From: Microbacterium thalassium
GTDB lineage: Bacteria; Actinomycetota; Actinomycetes; Actinomycetales; Microbacteriaceae
Assembly: GCF_014208045.1 (NCBI RefSeq)
Contig: NZ_JACHML010000001.1
Coordinates: 1,054,001 to 1,118,000 of the forward strand
Direction of reading: 5' to 3'
Length of the DNA stretch: 64,000 nt
The first letter of the stretch is position 1. Each line of letters starts with the position of its first letter. This document shows, in pieces, positions 8,918 to 17,871 of the stretch. The translations under genes and the position numbers were made by a program. The notes beneath the pieces were generated by a model, which worked only from the letters and a program-made list of their open reading frames with translations, was not told the DNA's origin and ran no database searches.

Positions 8918-9008
8918 CCGACACGCCCCCACGCGATCCGGCCCCGCGCGCCGGGCTCGCCGGGCGTATCGTCGATCACAGCCTCGACATCGGAGTGGAG
9001 GGACCCTC

Positions 9009-9800
9009 ATGACCACACCGCCCATCGCCCTCGGCACCCCCGTCGGGTACGCGGATGCGCCTCTGCTGGTGCTCGGGCCGGCGCTCGGCACATCGACGAT
9101 CCTGTGGGAGACGGTGATCCCCAAGCTCGCGGAGCGCTATCGCGTCATCGCGTGGGACCTCCCCGGCCACGGTGCCGCGGAGCCCGCGACGGAGCCCTTC
9201 ACGATCGGCGACCTCGCCGACGCCGTGGCCGAGGCGCTGCGCACCCACGAGCACGAGCACTTCCGCTACGCCGGTATCTCGTTCGGCGGGGCCGTCGGGC
9301 TCGAGCTCATGCTGCGGCATCCCGGCATGGTCGACGGCGCGGCGCTGCTGTGCACGGGCGCGAAGCTCGGCGAACCCGACGGCTGGCGCGACCGCGCCGC
9401 ACTGGTGCGCGCGTCGGGCACCTCGTCGCTCGTCATCGCGTCGGCCGAGCGCTGGTTCGCGCCGGGGTCGATCGCCCGCGAGCCCGAGCTCACCGGACGC
9501 CTGCTGCAGGCGCTGCAGGATGCCGACGACGAGAGCTACGCGCTGTGCTGCGAGGCGCTCGCCGCGTACGACGTGCGCGATCGGCTGCACGAGATCGAGC
9601 CGCCCGTGCTCGCGCTGTGGGGAGAGTTCGACGCCGTGGCACCCGAGTCCGCGCTGGTCGCGATCGCCGACGGCGTGCAGGAGGGCGGCGCGGGGTGGAT
9701 AGCGGATGCCGCGCACCTGCCCCCGGTCGAGCAGCCCGCCGCGGTGGTGAAGGTGCTCGGGGAGTTCTTCGCCGGCATCGACGAGCGCGTGTCGGCCTGA
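9009..9800 (+). CDS. Alpha/beta hydrolase, 3-oxoadipate enol-lactonase-like
   Basis: A 263-aa alpha/beta hydrolase. The catalytic triad is visible as Ser91 in GISFGG, Asp208 in GEFDAVAP and His236 in DAAHLPP, with a HGAAEP-type cap entry. The ATG at 9009 follows GGAGTGGAGGGA. Layout and length match PcaD, which opens 3-oxoadipate enol-lactone in the beta-ketoadipate pathway, and this would follow protocatechuate made by PobA. However no other pca genes (pcaGHBC) are next to it, so it could be a different esterase or lactonase. Confidence 0.8.
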   Translation: MTTPPIALGTPVGYADAPLLVLGPALGTSTILWETVIPKLAERYRVIAWDLPGHGAAEPATEPFTIGDLADAVAEALRTHEHEHFRYAGISFGGAVGLELMLRHPGMVDGAALLCTGAKLGEPDGWRDRAALVRASGTSSLVIASAERWFAPGSIAREPELTGRLLQALQDADDESYALCCEALAAYDVRDRLHEIEPPVLALWGEFDAVAPESALVAIADGVQEGGAGWIADAAHLPPVEQPAAVVKVLGEFFAGIDERVSA

Positions 9801-9889
9801 CCGCGAGCGAGACGCGCGAGCCGGTGTCCGGTCGTGGGGACGGAGGAGCGGTCGGCTGAGGTGAACCGCGGGCCCTGCGGCATCCGCTC

Positions 9890-9904
9890 TAGGCTGACGC
9901 CGTG
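9890..9904 (+). promoter_or_regulatory. Leaderless promoter of the thioesterase gene
   Basis: TAGGCT at 9890-9895, 6 nt, then GTG at 9902, with no Shine-Dalgarno sequence. It marks a separate transcription unit from the hydrolase gene upstream. Confidence 0.5.
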
Positions 9905-10888
9905 AGCACCACGACTTCCGAGCCCGTCGCCGGGCACGACGACCGCGTCACGATGCGGTTCCTGAGCCTGCCGCACGATGCCGCCGCGGGCGGCGCGACC
10001 GTCGCCGCCGGCAGCGTCATGGAGTGGATCGACCAGGCCGCCTATGCGTGCGCGGTCGGCTGGAGCGGCGGCTACTGCGTCACCGCGTACGTCGGCAATG
10101 TGCGGCACGCGAGCCCCATCAAGCCCGGATCGCTCGTTGCTGTGCACGCGCGCATCGTGCACACCGGGTCCTCGAGCATGCACGTGGCCGTGACCGTCGA
10201 ATCGGCCGACATCCGCGACCGCGTCTACACCGCCAACACGACGTGCATCCTCGTGTTCGTCGCCGTCGGCGAGGACCGCAAGCCGGTGCGCATCCCCGCG
10301 TGGGCGCCCGCGTCCGAGACCGATCGCGAGCTCGCCGCCGCCGCGGTCGCGCGCATCCCCGCGCGCGACGCGATCAAGAAGGCGATGCTGACCCAGGAGT
10401 ACTCCGAGGCGACCGAGGCGCCCCGCTCCGTGCTGCGGTTCCTCGTCCCGCCGAGCTCGGTCAACTTCGGCGGCGCGGCGCACGGCGGCACCGTCATGCG
10501 CTGGATCGACGAGGCGGCGTTCGCGTGCGCGGCGAGCTGGTCGAGCGACCAGGCCGTCGCGGTGTACTCCGGCGGCATCCACTTCCTCGCGCCGGTGCGG
10601 ATCGGCCACGTGATCGAACTGGACGCCAGACTCATCTACACCGGCCCGCGAAGCATGCACATCTCGGTGCGCGTGCTCACCGCCGATCCCCGCACGCCCG
10701 ACGCGAAGGTGCTGTCGACCCAGTGCATGCTCATCTTCGTCGATCGAGGGGCGGATGCCGCCCGGCCGGTGCGGCGCTGGGAGCCGTCCCTGCCCGAGGA
10801 CGTGGCCCTGACCCAGCACGCCGTCGACCTGATCCACCGCCGCGAGGAGCTCGTGCCGATCCCCGCCGAGGTCACGCTGCGGGACTAG
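9902..10888 (+). CDS. Double-hotdog acyl-CoA thioesterase
   Basis: A 328-aa protein made of two hotdog domains of the BACH/YciA acyl-CoA hydrolase type. Each half repeats the same signature: VMEWIDQAAYACA in the first (about residue 40) and GGTVMRWIDEAAFACA in the second (about residue 198), each followed by a strand of the RHASPI / HFLAPV type. It would hydrolyse an acyl-CoA thioester to free acid and CoA in the cytoplasm. The start is supported by the leaderless box. A housekeeping role in CoA recycling is likely; a link to aromatic breakdown is only positional. Confidence 0.86.
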   Translation: MSTTTSEPVAGHDDRVTMRFLSLPHDAAAGGATVAAGSVMEWIDQAAYACAVGWSGGYCVTAYVGNVRHASPIKPGSLVAVHARIVHTGSSSMHVAVTVESADIRDRVYTANTTCILVFVAVGEDRKPVRIPAWAPASETDRELAAAAVARIPARDAIKKAMLTQEYSEATEAPRSVLRFLVPPSSVNFGGAAHGGTVMRWIDEAAFACAASWSSDQAVAVYSGGIHFLAPVRIGHVIELDARLIYTGPRSMHISVRVLTADPRTPDAKVLSTQCMLIFVDRGADAARPVRRWEPSLPEDVALTQHAVDLIHRREELVPIPAEVTLRD

Positions 10889-10903
10889 CCGACGCAGAGC
10901 TGA

Positions 10904-11446
10904 TCAGCGCATCGCGTCCGTGGGGTCCTCGAGCGCCTGCACGTGCTGCTCGTCCGCGTGCTCACCCGGTCGGTACAGGAGCATCAGGAGTCCCCACACG
11001 GTGAAGGCGAGCGACACCGACACCAGCGCGGTGTACAGCGCGACGTCGAGCGCGGGGAACGCGCCGATCAGGATCAGGGTGATCGAGGTGAGCATGAGGA
11101 CATGAAGCGGAAGTCCGACCGAGATGAAGACCCGGCTGAAGGTGCGGTGGCGCTTGCCGAAGGCAGGCTCGGGTGTGCGGTTGACGACGAAGACGAGGAC
11201 GGCGTAGAGGGGCACGGCCGTGATCGCGCACGTCAGCCACAGGACGCGGCCCGAGAGACCGAACTGGGCGAGGACGACAGGCAGAAGCGCGAGGACGATG
11301 ACGAAGGAGCCCATGGTCACGAGCGCCCTGAGCAGATAGCTCGCGAAGGCGTCTTCGGCGCCGCCGTTGCGCATCGCGATCAGGGCGCCGAAGCCGACGA
11401 AGACGCCGGCGATCTCCGCCAGGTGGAGAAACAGCTCCTCGTTCAT
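10904..11446 (-). CDS. Small integral membrane protein, second of a tandem pair
   Basis: A 180-aa protein with four to five hydrophobic helices and no recognised enzyme motif. The ATG at 11446 overlaps the TGA of the preceding gene as ATGA, implying translational coupling, and GGGGGAGG lies upstream. The first 20 residues (MNEELFLHLAEIAGVFVGFG) almost duplicate those of the gene at 11443-12117, and the NRTPE loop is also shared, so these are tandem paralogues. The C-terminus is short and acidic (EDPTDAMR). The function is unknown; a two-subunit membrane complex is possible. Confidence 0.75.
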   Translation of the reverse strand: MNEELFLHLAEIAGVFVGFGALIAMRNGGAEDAFASYLLRALVTMGSFVIVLALLPVVLAQFGLSGRVLWLTCAITAVPLYAVLVFVVNRTPEPAFGKRHRTFSRVFISVGLPLHVLMLTSITLILIGAFPALDVALYTALVSVSLAFTVWGLLMLLYRPGEHADEQHVQALEDPTDAMR

Positions 11447-12117
11447 CGCGCACCTCCCCCGGTCCGCGATCCGGTCATCGCCCGCACCCGGCGAGCCCGT
11501 GACCCGTGACGCCCGGCAGAAGGACGCGGCCGTGCCGCGTGATTCCCCATCGCCGAGGACGAGGCACCGCTCGTCGGCGCTTGCCCATGAGCCCGTACTG
11601 CCGCCGCCTTCCGCGCCCGCTTCGGCGGAAGCGGATCCCATACGAGCATGACGAGGGTCCACGTGGCGAAGGCGAGGACCGCGGTGACGGCGGTCGCGTA
11701 CAGCGTCGGTTCGATCGCGGGTGCGACTCCGAGGAGGATCACCAGCAGCGTCCCCGCGATGGCCAGATGAAGCGGAGCGCCGAGCGACATGAAGGCGAGT
11801 CCGTACGCGCGATGCCGCGACTCGTACTCACCGCTCAGTTCGGGCGTCCGGTTCAGCATCACCACGATGGCCACGTAGACCACGGCGGCGACCGCCGCGC
11901 AGACCACCCACAGCGCATGGCCGGCCAGGCCGTAGCCGACCATGAGCACCGGCAGCAGCGCGAGCAGAACCACGCCGCTCCCCATCCAGACGATCCCGCG
12001 GAGGTAACCGCGGGCGTGCGGCTCACGTGCCTCGGCGGAGCGCAGGCTGATGAGCGCGCCGAAGCCGACGTAGACGCCGCCGATCTCGGCCAGGTGGAGA
12101 AACAGCTCCTCGTTCAT
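11443..12117 (-). CDS. Small integral membrane protein, first of a tandem pair
   Basis: A 224-aa paralogue of the gene it overlaps by 4 nt. It has the same start (MNEELFLHLAEIGGVYVGFG), the same NRTPE loop and four to five membrane segments, but carries an extra basic C-terminal tail of about 50 residues (KRARKAAAVRAHGQ... onward) that is probably cytoplasmic. The bases just upstream of both genes are also alike (GGAGGTGCGCG before each ATG), so the duplication included the ribosome binding site. The family is not recognised. Confidence 0.75.
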   Translation of the reverse strand: MNEELFLHLAEIGGVYVGFGALISLRSAEAREPHARGYLRGIVWMGSGVVLLALLPVLMVGYGLAGHALWVVCAAVAAVVYVAIVVMLNRTPELSGEYESRHRAYGLAFMSLGAPLHLAIAGTLLVILLGVAPAIEPTLYATAVTAVLAFATWTLVMLVWDPLPPKRARKAAAVRAHGQAPTSGASSSAMGNHAARPRPSAGRHGSRARRVRAMTGSRTGGGAR

Positions 12118-12247
12118 CGCGCACCTCCGGCGGTTCGCGACCCGGACCGACCGGTGGCGGCCTCCGGGCCCGCTCGCGTTCACGAAACCGCGGAACAGGC
12201 GGGCGCGCCAGAGTCTTTGGGCCCGTCGTCACGAGCCCCGTGCGCTC

Positions 12248-13387
12248 TCAGTCGATGCTCTCCCCGATCGGCACGAAGTCGATGACGCCGCGGATGAGCT
12301 CGCCGGCGTGCATGTCGGCGTACGCGTCGTTGATCTGGTCGAGCGTGTAGCGCTTCGTCACGAGTTCGTCGATCTTGATGCGGCCGGCCGTGTACAGCTC
12401 GAGGATCGTCGGCATGGCGTCGCGCGGCGAGCCCATGCCGAACAGGGCCCCCTGGATGCGCTTCTGCATGAGCGCCGCATTCGAGGCGTTGAAGCCCGGG
12501 ATCGGGCCGTCGTCGTCCGCGGGGCCGAGTCCCGTCACCACGACCGTGCCGCCCTTGCGGATCGCCTCGAAGGCCTGGCCGATGTGCTCGTTGGTGACGA
12601 CCCCGGTCGTGACGATCGCCGAGTCCGCGCCCTGTCCGTTCGTGATGGATGCGGCGAACTCCTGCGCCGCGGGCATGTCGGCGAACACCTCGGTGGCGCC
12701 GAACTGCGGCGCCCATTCCAGCTTGCGCGGCGCCGGGTCGACGGCGATGACGTGGCTCGCTCCCGCCAGAGACGCGCCCTGGACGGCGTTCATGCCGATC
12801 CCCCCGACACCCATCACGATGACGACGTCGCCCGGGCGCACGTCGGCGGCGCTGGTCGCGGAGCCTACGCCCGTCTGCACGGCGCACGCGACGAGGCAGA
12901 CGCTGTGCAGCGGCAGCGACGGGTCGATCTTGATCAGCGACGTCTCGTCGAACACCTGCCACTCCGAGAAGCCGCCCAGTCCGGTCATCGTCGCGATCTC
13001 GACGCCGTCGGCGCGCATGCGATAGCCGCCCGACGGCTGCTCGCCGATCATGGCGTTCCCGCCGGCGTCGCAGAGGTTCTGCTGCCCGCGCGCGCACCAC
13101 TTGCAGCGTCCGCACGAAGGGACGAACGACGTCAGCACGTGGTCGCCGACCGCCAGATCCGTGACAGCGGAGCCGACCTGCCGCACGACGCCGGCGCCCT
13201 CATGCCCGGCGACGACGGGCGGATGCTCGAAGGGAAGGTCGCCGGTGGCGATGTGGTCGTCCGAGTGGCACATGCCCGTCGCGACCATCTGGACCAGGAC
13301 CTCGGTGGGGCCGGGGTCGTCCAAGTCCACCTCGCGGACCTCCCAGGTGCCGGGGGAGGTCCACAGGACTGCGGCACGTGTCTTCAT
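12248..13387 (-). CDS. Zn-dependent alcohol dehydrogenase, NDMA-dependent type
   Basis: A 379-aa medium-chain dehydrogenase. The catalytic zinc site is GMCHSDDH plus GHEGAG, the structural zinc lobe is CGRCKWCARGQQNLC, and the cofactor loop is GVGGIGMNAVQGA. Wording such as MNAVQGA and FNASN fits the NDMA-dependent, mycofactocin-associated group of actinobacterial alcohol dehydrogenases, in which the nicotinamide stays bound and an external carrier reoxidises it. No mycofactocin genes are in the window. It would oxidise an alcohol to an aldehyde. The start is the ATG at 13387, giving the family N-terminus MKTRAAVLW. Confidence 0.87.
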   Translation of the reverse strand: MKTRAAVLWTSPGTWEVREVDLDDPGPTEVLVQMVATGMCHSDDHIATGDLPFEHPPVVAGHEGAGVVRQVGSAVTDLAVGDHVLTSFVPSCGRCKWCARGQQNLCDAGGNAMIGEQPSGGYRMRADGVEIATMTGLGGFSEWQVFDETSLIKIDPSLPLHSVCLVACAVQTGVGSATSAADVRPGDVVIVMGVGGIGMNAVQGASLAGASHVIAVDPAPRKLEWAPQFGATEVFADMPAAQEFAASITNGQGADSAIVTTGVVTNEHIGQAFEAIRKGGTVVVTGLGPADDDGPIPGFNASNAALMQKRIQGALFGMGSPRDAMPTILELYTAGRIKIDELVTKRYTLDQINDAYADMHAGELIRGVIDFVPIGESID

Positions 13388-13574
13388 CGTCGCCTCGCAT
13401 CGGTCACGCGCCCGCGAACGTCGTTGTCGGGGCGCTGTGCCGAATCTTCCCAGGAGTGCGGGCGCGCCGCGATGGGGCTTCCGCCGGAGAGCAGAGGCGC
13501 TCCGGCGTAGAGGGCCGAGGTGGACAGACATCCGCGATCGCCGAGCGGGCACCTCTGCGGCCGGGCCGCCGACC

Positions 13575-14537
13575 CTACGGCGCGGGAGCCTCGGCGGCGC
13601 GCGCGGCGTCGGCGGTCGCCTGGACCTCGGCGGCCGCTTCGGCGAAGATGCCGCGCATCCATGCGTGCTCGGGGTCGCGTTCGTGCACCGGATGCCACCA
13701 CAGTGCGTTCGCCGTCGGCGCGGCGTCGAAGGGTGGCTCGAGAACACGCAGACCGCCGTTGCGGGCGATCATCGGCGCGATCGCCGACTGCACGATCCCC
13801 AGGCGCCGAGTGCCGGTCACGAAGTGCCCGAGTGACATGAAGCTCTCGACGACGACCTCGACGCGAGGCTCGATGCCCATCAGCTGCAGCTGCCGGCTGG
13901 CGGAGGTGAACGCCGATCGCGACCGGTAGGTGAACACCCAGGGCGACTCCGACAGCAGGTCCATCGTGAGGCCGTCGGCGACAGCGTCGTTGTCCTCGTC
14001 CGCCACGATCACCCAGCGGTCCCGCCACAGATCCTGGAACGGAAGGTCGGTGAGGTAACCGTGCGGGATCACCATGGCATCCACCGAACGCAGGCTCGTG
14101 GCGGCGTCGTCGACGATGGGGGTGGTGTGGAGCATGAAGCGGAATCGGACGTCGGGGGCGACCCGTGCGGCGATGCGGGAGACCGCGGCGCCGACCGTGG
14201 CGAATCCGTAGTCGGAGCCGTACACCGAGAACTCCCGCGTCGAGTCGGACGGCGTCCACGTGGCCTGGCTCTCGAAGACCCGCCGCGCCGCGTCGAGGGC
14301 GATCGCCGTGTGCTCGGTCAGCCGGACCGCGAGCGGAGTGAGTTCGTAGGTGTTGCCGCGGCGGGCGAGGATCGGGTCGTTGAAGTGCGTGCGAAGTCGC
14401 GCGAGCGATGCGCTGAGCGCGGGCTGGCTCAGGTGCAGTCGCTCGGCCGCGCGTGTGACGCTGCGCTCCGTCAGCAGGGCGTCGAGCGAGACGAGCAGGT
14501 TCAGGTCGAGTCGCGACAGGGGATTATTGGCGGTCAC
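13575..14537 (-). CDS. LysR family regulator, NodD/NahR type
   Basis: A 320-aa LysR regulator divergent from the seven-gene ring-cleavage operon, whose activator it probably is. The N-terminus (LDLNLLVSLDALLTERSVT, then LHLSQPALSASLARLR) reads like NodD and NahR, the branch that senses flavonoids or aromatic acids. The GTG at 14537 is used because it places LDLNLL at residue 9 as in that branch. The substrate-binding domain follows from about residue 95. An alanine-rich C-terminal tail is probably disordered. The effector is inferred to be a phenolic or flavonoid ring compound. Confidence 0.88.
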   Translation of the reverse strand: MTANNPLSRLDLNLLVSLDALLTERSVTRAAERLHLSQPALSASLARLRTHFNDPILARRGNTYELTPLAVRLTEHTAIALDAARRVFESQATWTPSDSTREFSVYGSDYGFATVGAAVSRIAARVAPDVRFRFMLHTTPIVDDAATSLRSVDAMVIPHGYLTDLPFQDLWRDRWVIVADEDNDAVADGLTMDLLSESPWVFTYRSRSAFTSASRQLQLMGIEPRVEVVVESFMSLGHFVTGTRRLGIVQSAIAPMIARNGGLRVLEPPFDAAPTANALWWHPVHERDPEHAWMRGIFAEAAAEVQATADAARAAEAPAP

Positions 14538-14740
14538 GTCGTCGTGATCCTTCCGCGGTGTTTCGTCGTCGGATGCGCTGTCCAGCCCAACTATAGATCA
14601 TGTGGATGCGCGGAATAGACGGAATCCGGTTCCCTTATGTACAGCGGCGATCGCAGGATGGTGTCACCACGAACGACAGCGTCGCGATGCCGCGGCCCTG
14701 TCGGGAGCACCACCGCCGTACGCGGCAGAAGGACACATCG

Positions 14741-15709
14741 ATGACGACGTCTCACGGACCCGCCGCCCCTTTCGCGCTCGCTCGCTACCGCGAGGGTGCC
14801 GAGGTGCGCCTCGGGCTGGTCGCCGGCGACCGCATCCGGCCTCTCGATGCCGACGCGCTCGGCGCGCCGACGCTCAACGACTTCCTCGCCGCGCCCGACT
14901 GGGATCGCCTGGCCGCGCTCGCCGCAGAAGCGGACGACTCGTGGCTCCCGCTCGCCGAGGTCGTCCTGACCGCTCCCGTCGAGCCTCGCCAGGTGCTGCA
15001 AGCCGGAGCGAACTATCGCGAGCACGTCATCGAGCTCGTCGCCGCAGGGCTGACGAACAACACCGACCGGACGCCCGAAGAGGCACGAGCATTCGCGGCG
15101 AACCTCATGGACGAGCGCAAGAAGAACGGCGAGCCGTACTTCTTCATCGGCCTGCCGGCGGCGGTCGTCGGCGACGACGTGCCGCTCGTGCTGCCCTCGT
15201 ACAGCGACGTCCACGACTGGGAGCTCGAGCTTGCGATCGTCATTGGCCGCGAGGCGTTCCGGGTCTCGCGCGAGGACGCGATGGACCACGTCGCGGGCTA
15301 CACGATCGTTAACGACATCACGACGCGCGATCTGGTCTTCCGCAAGGACATGAAGGAGATCGGCACCGACTGGTACCGCTCGAAGAACGCGCCGGGATTC
15401 CTTCCGACCGGGCCCTTCCTGGTCCCCGCTGCGCACGTCGACGGCGGCCACCTCGCCGTCGCGCTCGACCTGAACGGCGACCGCATGCAGAACGGCAACA
15501 CCGACGACCTGCTGTTCGACATCCCGGCGCTGATTTCGGCGGCGTCCCAGAACATGCCCTTGCTGCCAGGCGACCTGCTGCTGACCGGGAGCCCTCCCGG
15601 CAACGGTCAGCACTGGAAGCGATTCCTGCGCGACGGCGACGTCATGACCGGCTCGATCGAGGGACTGGGCACGCAGATCGTGCGCTGCGTCGCGGAGGAC
15701 GCCTCGTGA
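14741..15709 (+). CDS. Fumarylacetoacetate hydrolase family protein
   Basis: A 322-aa FAH-superfamily enzyme, first gene of the operon. These Mg-dependent enzymes cleave C-C bonds of acylpyruvates or hydrate/isomerise ring-cleavage products. Visible marks are GANYREHV near residue 88, WELELAIVIG with the metal-binding glutamates, YTIVNDITTRDL and LLTGSPPG. AGAAGGA precedes the ATG at 14741; in-frame upstream codons lack homology. It carries an insertion around residues 105-130 (ERKKNGEPYFFIG). Its GTGA overlap with the next gene implies coupling. The exact substrate is unknown. Confidence 0.85.
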   Translation: MTTSHGPAAPFALARYREGAEVRLGLVAGDRIRPLDADALGAPTLNDFLAAPDWDRLAALAAEADDSWLPLAEVVLTAPVEPRQVLQAGANYREHVIELVAAGLTNNTDRTPEEARAFAANLMDERKKNGEPYFFIGLPAAVVGDDVPLVLPSYSDVHDWELELAIVIGREAFRVSREDAMDHVAGYTIVNDITTRDLVFRKDMKEIGTDWYRSKNAPGFLPTGPFLVPAAHVDGGHLAVALDLNGDRMQNGNTDDLLFDIPALISAASQNMPLLPGDLLLTGSPPGNGQHWKRFLRDGDVMTGSIEGLGTQIVRCVAEDAS

Positions 15710-16698
15710 CCGCGCCCTCGGAGAACCCCGCCGACCTCGACCGGCAGAACCCCGAGGCCGAGATTGCCGCGCGCGCAGAGGCCTTCCGCAACTGGGGTCG
15801 CTGGGGCGAGGACGACGTGCTGGGCACGCTGAACTTCATCGACCCGGCCAGGCGCGTCGAGGCCGCCGGCCTCGTGCGCGCGGGCCGGGTCGTCTCGCTC
15901 GCGCAGGCGTTCGACACCGACGGTCCGCAGAAGGGCTGGCGCCGCCGCACCAACCCGGTCCACACCATGACCGACACGGGGACGGATGCCGAGCGCGGCG
16001 CCCAGGGCTTCCCCCACGGCATCGGCGGCGCGGACGACGTCATCGCGATGCCGCTTCAGTGCTCGACCCAGTGGGACGGCCTCGGCCACATCTTCGACCA
16101 CGGCATGGCGTGGAACGGCCGCCGGGCAGGAGACGTCGTCACCAGCGACGGCGACCTGGTCACCGGCATCGAGCACGCGGCATCCGTCATCGTCTCGCGG
16201 GGCGTGCTGCTCGACGTCGGGCGTCACCTGAGCCCTGCGACCGGTGAGCTCGAGGACGGGTATGCCATCACCGTCGCCGACCTCGAGGCGACCGCGTCGG
16301 CGCAGGGCGTCGAGGTCGGCCGCGGCGACATCGTGCTCGTGCGCACCGGGCAGTATGCGCGCACCCGCCGCGACGGCTGGGGCGACTACGCCGGGGGGCC
16401 CGCCCCGGGCCTGTCGCTGACGACGGCCGGGTGGCTTCATCGCACCGAGATCGCCGCGATCGCGACCGACACGTGGGGGTTCGAGGTCCGTCCGAACGAG
16501 TTCGACGCGCCCTCGTTCCAGCCGCTGCACCAGGTGGTGATCCCGAACATGGGGCTCACCATCGGCGAGATGTGGAACCTCGACGAGCTTGCCCGCGCGT
16601 GCGCCGAGTCCGGGCGGTACGCCTTCCTCCTGTCGGCCGCGCCGCTGCCGATCACCGGCGCGGTCGGCTCGCCGATCAACCCCGTCGCCATCCTCTAG
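15706..16698 (+). CDS. Cyclase family protein (PF04199, kynurenine formamidase-like fold)
   Basis: A 330-aa metal-dependent hydrolase of the cyclase/KynB family, starting with GTG in a GTGA overlap with the upstream FAH gene. The metal-binding region reads QWDGLGHIFDHG (about residue 122) instead of the HxGTHxDxPxH of true kynurenine formamidases, which is the longer QWD-type subfamily found in catabolic operons. It may hydrolyse a lactone, formyl or enol-ester intermediate after ring cleavage. LVRTGQYAR and ITGAVGSPINP are other conserved stretches. The role is inferred from context. Confidence 0.82.
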   Translation: MTAPSENPADLDRQNPEAEIAARAEAFRNWGRWGEDDVLGTLNFIDPARRVEAAGLVRAGRVVSLAQAFDTDGPQKGWRRRTNPVHTMTDTGTDAERGAQGFPHGIGGADDVIAMPLQCSTQWDGLGHIFDHGMAWNGRRAGDVVTSDGDLVTGIEHAASVIVSRGVLLDVGRHLSPATGELEDGYAITVADLEATASAQGVEVGRGDIVLVRTGQYARTRRDGWGDYAGGPAPGLSLTTAGWLHRTEIAAIATDTWGFEVRPNEFDAPSFQPLHQVVIPNMGLTIGEMWNLDELARACAESGRYAFLLSAAPLPITGAVGSPINPVAIL

Positions 16699-16737
16699 AC
16701 AACCCGAGACACCCGCAGGAACAGAGAGGTTCTTCCC

Positions 16738-17871
16738 ATGACCGCAGTGAACAAGGTCGCGATCGCCGGATCCGGCGTCGCGGGCCTCGCCGCCGGCATC
16801 CAGCTCGCCAAGGCGGGCGTCGCCGTCGATCTCTTCGAGGCGCAGCCCGAGCTCAGCGCCCTCGGCTCGGGCATCTCGCTGCAGGGCAACGCCCTGCGCG
16901 CCTTCGACACGCTCGGCGCGTGGGACGAGATCAAGGCCGCCGGGTACCCCTTCGAGGGGCTGAACCTGCGTGCGCCCGGACCGGACGCCCCGATCGTCGC
17001 CGAGCTGCCCGACGTCAAGACCGGCGGCCCCGACTACCCCGCGGCGATGGGCATGCCGCGCCCCGACCTCGCCCGCATCCTCTTCGCGCATGCGGAGAAG
17101 GCCGGCGTGAACGCCACGTTCGGCGCGAAGGTCACCGGCCTCGAGCAGAGCGGCGACGCCGTCGAGGTTTTCGTGAACGGCGCGTCCGCCGGCACCTACG
17201 ATCTGGTCATCGGCGCCGACGGCCTGAACTCGACCGTGCGCGACCTGATCGGCATCGAGACCAAGCCCGAGCCCGTGGGCATGGGCATCTGGCGCACCTT
17301 CGTGTCGCGGCCCGCCGAGGTCGTCCGCAGCGAGCTGTACTACGGCGGCCCGGTCTACATCGCCGGATACACACCGACCGGCGAGGGCTCGATGTACGCG
17401 TTCCTCGTCGAGAAGGCGCAGGACCGCGTCGGCGTCAGCGACGAGGAGGCCACGCGCATCATGCTCGAGGAGTCCCGCGCGTACCACGGCCCGTGGGACG
17501 CGATCCGCGCCGACCTCGCGGCCGGCGCGCACGCGAACTACACGTGGTTCACCAAGCACGTCGTCGCCGAGCCCTGGAACCGCGGTCGCGTCGTGATCAT
17601 CGGCGACGCGGCCCACAGCTGCCCGCCGACGATCGCGCAGGGTGCGGCCCAGGGACTCGAGGACGCGCTCGTCCTCACCGAGCTGCTCACCGGCGGCGAA
17701 CAGGTCGACCAGGGTCTGTGGGATGCCTTCCACGCCCGGCGCCTGCCGCGGGCGACCGCGGTCGTCGAGGCCTCGGTGCAGCTGGCGCAGTGGCAGATCG
17801 ACGGCGACCGGGACGCCGACGCCGGCGGCCTGATCTTCGGGATCGCGCAGAAGATGGCGCAGCCGGCATGA
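16738..17871 (+). CDS. FAD-dependent aromatic monooxygenase
   Basis: A 377-aa single-component flavin hydroxylase, group A. The FAD-binding GSGVAGLAAG is at residues 10-20, the DG motif appears as GADGLNSTVRD and the GD motif as IIGDAAHSCPPTIAQGAAQ. It resembles salicylate and 3-hydroxybenzoate 6-hydroxylases. It probably hydroxylates the ring that the downstream extradiol dioxygenase then opens, using NAD(P)H and O2. It begins 39 nt after the cyclase gene with AGAGAGG before the ATG and ends in an ATGA overlap with the amidohydrolase gene. Confidence 0.87.
   Translation: MTAVNKVAIAGSGVAGLAAGIQLAKAGVAVDLFEAQPELSALGSGISLQGNALRAFDTLGAWDEIKAAGYPFEGLNLRAPGPDAPIVAELPDVKTGGPDYPAAMGMPRPDLARILFAHAEKAGVNATFGAKVTGLEQSGDAVEVFVNGASAGTYDLVIGADGLNSTVRDLIGIETKPEPVGMGIWRTFVSRPAEVVRSELYYGGPVYIAGYTPTGEGSMYAFLVEKAQDRVGVSDEEATRIMLEESRAYHGPWDAIRADLAAGAHANYTWFTKHVVAEPWNRGRVVIIGDAAHSCPPTIAQGAAQGLEDALVLTELLTGGEQVDQGLWDAFHARRLPRATAVVEASVQLAQWQIDGDRDADAGGLIFGIAQKMAQPA

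Noticed and set aside
14588..14620. AT-N10-GAT-like pattern considered as a nod-box
   Set aside because: Matches only a few loosely defined bases and would occur often by chance.
15607..17733. A 708-codon open frame on the minus strand opposite the cyclase and monooxygenase genes
   Set aside because: Arg/Ala/Gly/Asp-rich composition with no domain, and it is the antisense of genes with clear motifs; long antisense frames are normal at this GC content.
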